A DNA stretch of 10,566 nt, taken from the NCBI GenBank assembly GCA_030605745.1, contig JAUWHT010000049.1:1-10566 (forward strand), read 5' to 3'. This document shows positions 6,610 through 10,566 of this stretch, one piece after another. The notes below the pieces were generated by a model. The model was not told the DNA's origin. It did no database searches and saw only the letters and a list, made by a program, of their open reading frames with translations. The position numbers and the translations under genes were made by a program. The stretch comes from Pirellulales bacterium. GTDB taxonomy: Bacteria; Planctomycetota; Planctomycetia; Pirellulales; Thermoguttaceae. How positions within the stretch are numbered: position 1 is the stretch's first letter; every line of letters begins with the position of its first letter.

Positions 6610-7932
6610 TTACTCGCCGCGGAGCTTGAGGCCCTGGAAGGCCAACTTCTCGCGGACCTCGTTGAGGCTGGTGACGCCGAAGTTCTTGCACTCCAGCAGA
6701 TCATCGCCCGTACGACGCAGCAGGTCACTGAAGGTGTTGATGCCCAGGTGGATTATGCACTTCCGTGCGCGGACGGAGAGATTCAATTCAGAGATGGACC
6801 GGTTCAGAACTGCCTGTTCGTCGGCCGAGAGCGGCTCCGGCTCGAACATTTCGGCCGGGTGCTGCTCCTGAGCAAACTGCCCCAGCCTGAGGCCCCTGTT
6901 GGTCAGCATCTCCCTGATCTCGACCAGGCTGGTCTCGCCGAAGTTCTTGCTGGCCAGCAGTTCCTGCTCGGTGCACCGGCAGAGATCGCCCAGGGTCATG
7001 ATCCCCATCTTCTGCAGACAATTCCGGCTACGGACCGAGAGTTCGAAGTCGGTGACCGGGATGTTCAGCATCTGGCTCATCCGGTCGTGCTTCTTCTGGG
7101 CGTCTTCGTCGTAGTACTGGTCGTGGCAGGCTTCCGTGTCCTTGATGAACAGGGCCGCCGAGACCTGATAGGGATACACGTCGAGAATCCGCTGATAGCA
7201 CTGGGCCGCACGTTCGAACTGGTCGCGATCTTCATACAGCAGGCCCAGATTCAGCAGCGGTCCGACATTGGTGGGAAAGCGGTTGGCGGCGCGTTTGTAC
7301 AATCTCAGGGCGGCTTCGTCGCTGCCGCGGCGGTCGCTCTCCAAGGCCAGGCCGAACAACGCGCCTGGATGATCGCCGTCGGCATCGACCGCCCGCTCGT
7401 ACAGGGCCACCACTTCGTTTGGGTTTCCGCCCATCGCGGCCACCGTGGCGGCTCGTTGAGTGAGGTATTCGGCGGTTTGCTCGATGGCCCCAGACAGATT
7501 GTCGAGGGTGGCCAGCGCGGCGGTCGGATCGCCGCTGCACCGCTGGACTTCGGCCCGCCCCAGGGCACACGCGCTGGCGTCATAGCCGGCCTTTTCGGCC
7601 GCCCGAAAACCTTCCAGGGTGGCTTGGTACTGTTCTCGGGCGAAGCAGGACTTTGCCAGATAAAAATTGGCCAACGCCCCCCCGTCGGCCTTACGTAGCA
7701 CTTCGATCGCCTTGTAATATCGCCCGACCAGGTACAAACATACGCCCAATCGCACCTTGCCGGCCGGACTATGCTCTCCCTTGGCCTGTAGTTCGCCGAC
7801 GGCGTCGCGAAGCAATTGGTAGTTCGAATGATCGCTGGAAATTGCGTCCACCAGTTGCTGGACCTCGTGCGGTCCAAACGATGCGTTGTCCAGGACGAGT
7901 TGTTTTAGGTCGACCTGCTCGCTTTCTGCCAT
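6610..7932 (-). CDS. TPR protein with two RNA polymerase alpha C-terminal domains
   Basis: A 440-residue soluble protein. Residues about 50-265 form tetratricopeptide-like helical repeats, a protein-binding scaffold (for example LFGLALESDRRGSDEAALRL and LLNLGLLYEDRDQFERAAQC). Residues 289-352 and 376-440 are two copies of the RNA polymerase alpha C-terminal domain. Each keeps the VR of the DNA-contacting motif (R301 and R388, matching E. coli Arg265) and the FGxTS turn; the position of E. coli Lys298 is Thr in both, and Asn268 is kept only in the first copy. This is not the alpha subunit itself, as the N-terminal assembly domain is absent. I infer a role in binding promoter DNA or RNA polymerase partners; the true function is unknown. 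I chose ATG 7932 because GGGAGA lies 8 bases upstream; the ATG at 7989 lacks one. It reads toward tgt. Confidence 0.88.
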   Translation of the reverse strand: MAESEQVDLKQLVLDNASFGPHEVQQLVDAISSDHSNYQLLRDAVGELQAKGEHSPAGKVRLGVCLYLVGRYYKAIEVLRKADGGALANFYLAKSCFAREQYQATLEGFRAAEKAGYDASACALGRAEVQRCSGDPTAALATLDNLSGAIEQTAEYLTQRAATVAAMGGNPNEVVALYERAVDADGDHPGALFGLALESDRRGSDEAALRLYKRAANRFPTNVGPLLNLGLLYEDRDQFERAAQCYQRILDVYPYQVSAALFIKDTEACHDQYYDEDAQKKHDRMSQMLNIPVTDFELSVRSRNCLQKMGIMTLGDLCRCTEQELLASKNFGETSLVEIREMLTNRGLRLGQFAQEQHPAEMFEPEPLSADEQAVLNRSISELNLSVRARKCIIHLGINTFSDLLRRTGDDLLECKNFGVTSLNEVREKLAFQGLKLRGE

Positions 7933-7940
7933 TGCCAGTT

Positions 7941-7946
7941 TCTCCC
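7941..7946 (-). promoter_or_regulatory. Ribosome binding site that fixes the TPR-alphaCTD start
   Basis: GGGAGA on the minus strand, 8 bases ahead of ATG 7932. It favours the 440-residue form over the 459-residue form. Confidence 0.65.
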
Positions 7947-7992
7947 AAAGCGGCTCGAAGCCACAACCAAACGTTTTACCTCGCCCCATAGC

Positions 7993-8010
7993 CCCCGGCC
8001 TTGCCAGGGG
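7993..8010 (-). other. GC-rich hairpin after tRNA-Thr
   Basis: CCCC-T-GGC-AAG-GCC-GGGG on the minus strand folds with one bulged base. It lies 13 bases past the tRNA-Thr 3' end and before the TPR gene. With no T-run it is a poor terminator; it may limit tRNA 3' trimming or readthrough into the TPR gene. Confidence 0.35.
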
Positions 8011-8023
8011 TTAGGTGCTCGAA

Positions 8024-8097
8024 AGCCAGCGGTGGGAATCGAACCCACAACCCCCGCATTACGAATGCGGTGCTCTGCCAATTGAAGCTACGCTGGC
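8024..8097 (-). tRNA. tRNA-Thr (anticodon CGT)
   Basis: A complete 74-base cloverleaf on the minus strand. The acceptor stem GCCAGCG pairs with CGCTGGC. The anticodon stem is CCGCA/TGCGG around TTCGTAA, giving anticodon CGT, which reads ACG. The T arm is GTGGG/CCCAC around TTCGATT and the discriminator base is U. CCA is not encoded. Its 5' edge faces integrase 2, so the native upstream sequence has probably been replaced by element DNA. I see no convincing tRNA promoter in the bases upstream (8098-8140, minus strand). Confidence 0.96.
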
Positions 8098-8118
8098 AGC
8101 CCTATTTTCTAAGGGGTA

Positions 8119-8146
8119 TTGACTCTGCCCACCGAAATGCTAGAAT
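8119..8146 (+). promoter_or_regulatory. Predicted sigma70-type promoter of integrase 2
   Basis: TTGACT (8119-8124) and TAGAAT (8141-8146) are separated by 16 bases, starting 22 bases from the tRNA-Thr edge. The position mirrors the promoter of integrase 1. Transcription would start near 8153, at the first tandem repeat, giving a leader of about 130 bases. Confidence 0.55.
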
Positions 8147-8152
8147 AGTTTT

Positions 8153-8225
8153 GACACTATTTCTGACACTGAGCACCGTATTCGACACTATTTTTAACAC
8201 TGAGCAGAGCACCGTATTCAACACC
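8153..8225 (+). repeat. Tandem repeat in the integrase 2 leader
   Basis: Unit 1 (8153-8183, 31 bases) begins GACACTATTTCTGACACTG and ends CCGTATTC. Unit 2 (8184-8219, 36 bases) is the same with two substitutions and an extra GAGCA; AACACC (8220-8225) starts a third copy. The core (G/A)ACAC appears five times. The exact tandem order suggests operator or recombinase arm sites; the function is inferred. Confidence 0.7.
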
Positions 8226-8268
8226 ACCGATAGGGGGCGGGTCACAACTACACTACCCCAGCATTTTC

Positions 8269-8274
8269 GGAGGA
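8269..8274 (+). promoter_or_regulatory. Ribosome binding site that fixes the integrase 2 start
   Basis: GGAGGA lies 8 bases before ATG 8283 but only 2 bases before ATG 8277, so 8283 is the better start. Longer in-frame versions would begin inside tRNA-Thr. Confidence 0.7.
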
Positions 8275-8282
8275 CAATGTTC

Positions 8283-9455
8283 ATGGCTAAGAATCCTACC
8301 AGAAAGAGATCGATAGTCAAGCCGATCAAACCCCACCCCGATCTATGGTTGCACCCAAGCGGCAGGTGGTGCAAGAAAATCAAAGGGCGGGCGTACTATT
8401 TTGGCAAGACCGATGATGACCCGATCCAAGTTGTCAGGCAGTATCTGGCCGTCCGTGACGATCTGCTGGCTGGCCGGACTCCTCGCACGTTACCCGAAGG
8501 GTTGACGGTCCGAGAACTGGCCAACCGTTTTATGACCAGCAAGAAAGCATTACTCCTAAATGCCGAAATCGTCCAACGTACCTTCGATGATTACTACGTT
8601 GTCTGCCGTCGTGTGGTTGACGTGTTCGGCCCTAAACGGCTTGTCGTGGACTTGGCGGCGTCGGACTTTGCCGAGCTACGGGCAGCGTTTGCCAAGACCA
8701 GGGGGCCGGTGTCGCTCACCAACGACATTACCCGTGTCCGGTCCGTATTCAAGTTCGGCTTCGATGAAGGGCTCATTGACCGGCCGATCCGCTACGGGCA
8801 GAGTTTCAAGCGCCCCAGCCGAAAAGTACTTCGGAAGGTTCGCAACGGCAACGGGCCGAAGCTGTTTGCCGCTGGCGAAATCCGCAGCATGATCGGCGCG
8901 GCCGGCCCCCAGCTACGGGCCATGATTTTGCTGGGGGTCAACTGTGGTTTCGGCAATTCGGACTGTGGCAACCTGCCCACGAAGGCCCTGGACCTGGTCG
9001 GCGGCTGGATCGACTACCCGCGGCCCAAGACCGGAATCGGCCGTCGGGTTCCGTTATGGTCCCAAACGATTGTCGCCTTGCGGGTCGCGATTGCCCAGCG
9101 ACCGAAGCCAAGGGACAAGGCCGACGTCGGGCTCGTGTTTATCACCGCCAAGGGGTTGCCCTGGGCAAAGCAGCACGCAGATAATCCGCTCTCAAAGGAG
9201 TTTGCCAAGCTGCAAAAGGCTCTTGGGATACATCGAAAAGGCCGTGGGTTCTACGCGCTGCGGCATGTTTTTCAGACCGTTGCCGACGAAGCCCGCGACC
9301 CCGTCGCCACCCGGGCGGTTATGGGGCACAGCCCCGACGCAAGTGATATGAGCGCGGTTTACCGCGAAAGCGTAAGTGACGAAAGGCTGCGGGCCGTGAC
9401 GGATCACGTTCGCAGGTGGCTGTTCGACGTTGACCAGGACAAACCGAAGGAATAA
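8283..9455 (+). CDS. Tyrosine recombinase (phage-type integrase)
   Basis: A 390-residue site-specific recombinase, the relative of integrase 1, likely responsible for the element at tRNA-Thr. Residues 18-55 are a single copy of the basic and aromatic N-terminal module (HPSGRWCKKIKGR, YYFG). Residues 73-180 resemble the core-binding domain and contain RDDLLAGRTP just before it and FKRPSRK at its end, both matching integrase 1. The catalytic domain has K249 (RPKTG), R327-H328 (YALRH), H349 (MGH) and the likely nucleophile Y360 (SAVY). As in integrase 1, the usual Arg of GLR is Gly (CGFGNSDC, Gly224) and the first His of HxxR is Tyr324. The reading frame is intact. The promoter and tandem repeats lie upstream. 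A structured RNA and an unknown gene follow. Confidence 0.93.
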   Translation: MAKNPTRKRSIVKPIKPHPDLWLHPSGRWCKKIKGRAYYFGKTDDDPIQVVRQYLAVRDDLLAGRTPRTLPEGLTVRELANRFMTSKKALLLNAEIVQRTFDDYYVVCRRVVDVFGPKRLVVDLAASDFAELRAAFAKTRGPVSLTNDITRVRSVFKFGFDEGLIDRPIRYGQSFKRPSRKVLRKVRNGNGPKLFAAGEIRSMIGAAGPQLRAMILLGVNCGFGNSDCGNLPTKALDLVGGWIDYPRPKTGIGRRVPLWSQTIVALRVAIAQRPKPRDKADVGLVFITAKGLPWAKQHADNPLSKEFAKLQKALGIHRKGRGFYALRHVFQTVADEARDPVATRAVMGHSPDASDMSAVYRESVSDERLRAVTDHVRRWLFDVDQDKPKE

Positions 9456-9464
9456 ACTCATTTT

Positions 9465-9563
9465 GCCGGGTGCGGCTTGCAACCGCCACGGCTGGGCAGA
9501 GTGTCGCGGTGCTCTCCATCCTTTCCGCGATGCCTGCCCGGCAACCCGGCCATGAAAGGATGG
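9465..9563 (+). ncRNA. Candidate cis-regulatory RNA with a loop that pairs to the next ribosome binding site
   Basis: The outer stem GCCGGGT (9465-9471) pairs with ACCCGGC (9544-9550). Inside are a hairpin GCGG/CCGC (9472-9475, 9483-9486) and a long arm whose lower stem GCTGGGCAG (9491-9499) pairs with CTGCCCGGC (9534-9542) and upper stem TCGCGG (9504-9509) with CCGCGA (9525-9530). This is a three-way junction. Its loop holds CCATCCTTT (9516-9524), the exact complement of AAAGGATGG (9555-9563), which contains the Shine-Dalgarno AAAGGA of the next gene. Only 4 bases separate the outer stem from the pairing strand, so a pseudoknot is possible. I match it to no known riboswitch. The pairing is seen; control of translation is inferred. 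A recombination site is an alternative. Confidence 0.6.
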
Positions 9564-9567
9564 AATT

Positions 9568-10446
9568 ATGTCAGAAGCACTTCTCGAAACGGCACGCCAC
9601 GCGGCGATTGATGCCTGTACCGCAGCCAACGGGCTTGTGCAAAAGGCTCGCAAGGGAGTCTATACTTACCAGGCCCCCGACGGTTTGATTGACCCGGGCC
9701 ACTTGTATACGGACATCCGCAAACTTTGCGATGCATTGGAGGCCGGCAAGGCAAAGGTTGAGATTCCGGAGGTACAAAACCAACTTATGCGGGCCCGTGG
9801 CAACGAGCCGGCCCGGCATGACAATCGGTCTTACGTTACAGTCCACGCGCTTGCATGGGATTTCGCACGTAGCACGTGGTGTAGGATGCGTGATCTGTTG
9901 CATTACGGTATAGGCCCCGACGGTCCCGACAGTGCAATGATTGCAGCGACGGCGGATGATATTCACCACTACATGGACAAAGAGGACCGGCAAGGCTACG
10001 GCTTTTGGCTGGACTTGGAGCGGCTGAAAACGCCATGGCCAGACCTCGAAGGCGAGCAGGAAAAGCACGTGACGGCCCGCTTTGCAGCAGTTCAAGAGAT
10101 ACTTGCCGGGATTGAACCCTTGGACCGCGACTGGGTTACGGCGGCTATGAGGATTGAAAGTGCGAAAGCCGCGGCCGCCGAGGCCGACACCCCGCCCGCA
10201 ACGGCCGACGAAGCCACTGTCACACCACGAAAAAAGCCCCCAGCCGAACCTTCTCGGGAAGCCTTTTTCGCCTACTTTGTTTATGTGCTAGGAGGCAAGA
10301 CCCAGGAGGAAACGGGAAGGCTGTTGATGGAGACCTTCTCGGGCAGCTTCCCGCAGTACAAGATTTCCCGTCTTGCCAGCCGCGTGAGCCGGTGGCTGGA
10401 CGCGGGCAATAAGCTCCCGGCGGTGTCAGAGAAAGCGCCGGGATAA
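9568..10446 (+). CDS. Unknown protein with a C-terminal helix-turn-helix-like region
   Basis: A 292-residue protein; I do not recognise the family. The start ATG 9568 has AAAGGA 7 bases upstream, inside the region that the preceding RNA loop could cover. Residues 1-190 are acidic to neutral and mostly helical, with two aromatic clusters (HALAWDFARSTWCRMRDLL, 93-111; GYGFWLDLERL, 143-153). Residues 196-228 are an Ala/Pro-rich linker. Residues 230-285 (from AYFVYVLGGKTQEE to SRVSRWLDAGNKLP) look like a small helix-turn-helix domain of the kind I have seen at the ends of planctomycete proteins. There are no membrane helices or signal peptide. A regulator of element transfer or replication is possible but unproven. 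It shares direction with integrase 2 and lies 112 bases behind it. Confidence 0.8.
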   Translation: MSEALLETARHAAIDACTAANGLVQKARKGVYTYQAPDGLIDPGHLYTDIRKLCDALEAGKAKVEIPEVQNQLMRARGNEPARHDNRSYVTVHALAWDFARSTWCRMRDLLHYGIGPDGPDSAMIAATADDIHHYMDKEDRQGYGFWLDLERLKTPWPDLEGEQEKHVTARFAAVQEILAGIEPLDRDWVTAAMRIESAKAAAAEADTPPATADEATVTPRKKPPAEPSREAFFAYFVYVLGGKTQEETGRLLMETFSGSFPQYKISRLASRVSRWLDAGNKLPAVSEKAPG

Positions 10447-10464
10447 ACCGGCATGGAGTCGCGA

Positions 10465-10566
10465 ATGAAAGAGTCGTACGGGAAAGGTCTAGCGAACCAT
10501 CCCGGCCCCGAGCTATGCGGCGGCGACCGTGAGGTCGTGGCTGAGGCGTTAGTAGGGGTACACGCA
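10465..10566 (+). CDS. Start of a small ORF of the kind found ahead of group II intron reverse transcriptases (partial)
   Basis: ATG 10465 has GGAG 6 bases upstream, and 34 codons are open to the window edge. The protein begins MKESYGKGLANHPGPELCGG and continues with EALVGVHA. From memory, a leader of the form MKESY(G/S)EG-A-H-GPESCG, later EALTGVHAG, is found again and again directly upstream of group II intron-encoded reverse transcriptase/maturase genes. Whether it is translated, or reflects conserved intron RNA, is unclear. It starts 18 bases after the stop of the unknown gene. If the match holds, a retroelement follows to the right of the window. No reverse transcriptase motif is visible here. 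Confidence 0.55.
   Translation, partial: MKESYGKGLANHPGPELCGGDREVVAEALVGVHA

Larger units (their letters stand above)
8098..10566. mobile_element. One end of an integrated element at tRNA-Thr (distal end outside window)
   Basis: An outward-pointing tyrosine recombinase starts about 185 bp from an intact tRNA-Thr and is followed by an unknown protein and a retroelement-associated ORF. The layout mirrors the left element, and the two recombinases belong to one family. The distal end lies beyond the window. Element status is inferred from the integrase and the tRNA. Confidence 0.55.

Noticed and set aside
6571..7698. 375-codon open frame on the plus strand
   Set aside because: It lies antisense to the TPR-alphaCTD gene, which has clear domains and a ribosome site. 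GC-rich DNA gives such mirror frames.
1800..7932. The core gene block as cargo of one element bounded by the two integrases
   Set aside because: Both integrases point outward, and the block holds conserved household genes in their usual order, so it is better read as chromosome between two elements.
8001..8282. Longer version of integrase 2 starting at 8001
   Set aside because: It would be read out of tRNA-Thr and the promoter region; GGAGGA before ATG 8283 gives a better start.
9465..9550. HDV-like ribozyme
   Set aside because: The stretch CGGCTGGGCAG recalls the HDV core, but the first stem cannot pair in the HDV order; the three-way junction explains the bases better.
9465..9550. Integron attC site
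   Set aside because: The ends are GCCGGGT/ACCCGGC and lack the AAC/GTT core of attC, and the integrase lacks any integron-specific sign that I can see.
9192..9653. 153-codon open frame on the minus strand
   Set aside because: It overlaps the integrase 2 catalytic end and the structured RNA on the other strand, and shows no recognisable motif.

Overview
The window most resembles a chromosome of the Planctomycetota, probably the order Pirellulales. This rests on a family look rather than a database search. The signs are a fused SecDF, a TPR protein with two RNA polymerase alpha C-terminal domains, integrases of a type I associate with planctomycetes, and intergenic spaces filled with palindromic and CAATTTG-type repeats.

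Layout. Bases 1-1670 look like one end of an integrated element: a possible gene end (1-159), then a leftward tyrosine recombinase (166-1545) whose promoter abuts an intact tRNA-Asp(GTC) at 1671-1744. Bases 1800-7932 are a core minus-strand block read in the order TPR-alphaCTD protein, tgt (tRNA-guanine transglycosylase), yajC and secDF. The last three form the widely conserved queuosine/Sec-accessory cluster. The spaces between these genes hold three different repeat families. A tRNA-Thr(CGT) on the minus strand (8024-8097) closes the core. Bases 8098-10566 look like one end of a second, related element: a promoter, a tandemly repeated leader, a second tyrosine recombinase (8283-9455), a compact structured RNA (9465-9550), an unknown 292-residue protein (9568-10446) and the start of an ORF of the kind found ahead of group II intron reverse transcriptases (10465 to the window end).

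Main points of interest. (1) The structured RNA between integrase 2 and the unknown gene can fold as a three-way junction. A 9-base stretch of one hairpin loop is perfectly complementary to the Shine-Dalgarno region of the next gene, as expected for a pseudoknot that controls translation. (2) Both recombinases have Gly where the family normally carries the first catalytic Arg, and Tyr for the first His of HxxR. (3) Integrase 1 carries its N-terminal, probably arm-site-binding, domain twice. (4) Both elements sit on the 5' side of a tRNA gene, not the usual 3' side, and both integrase promoters start within about 22 bp of the tRNA edge.

How it works together. The core block supports protein export (SecDF-YajC), tRNA modification (Tgt) and perhaps transcription control (TPR-alphaCTD). 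The two flanking recombinases would mobilise the sequence lying outward from each tRNA. The distal ends of both elements are outside the window, so their attachment sites cannot be confirmed here.
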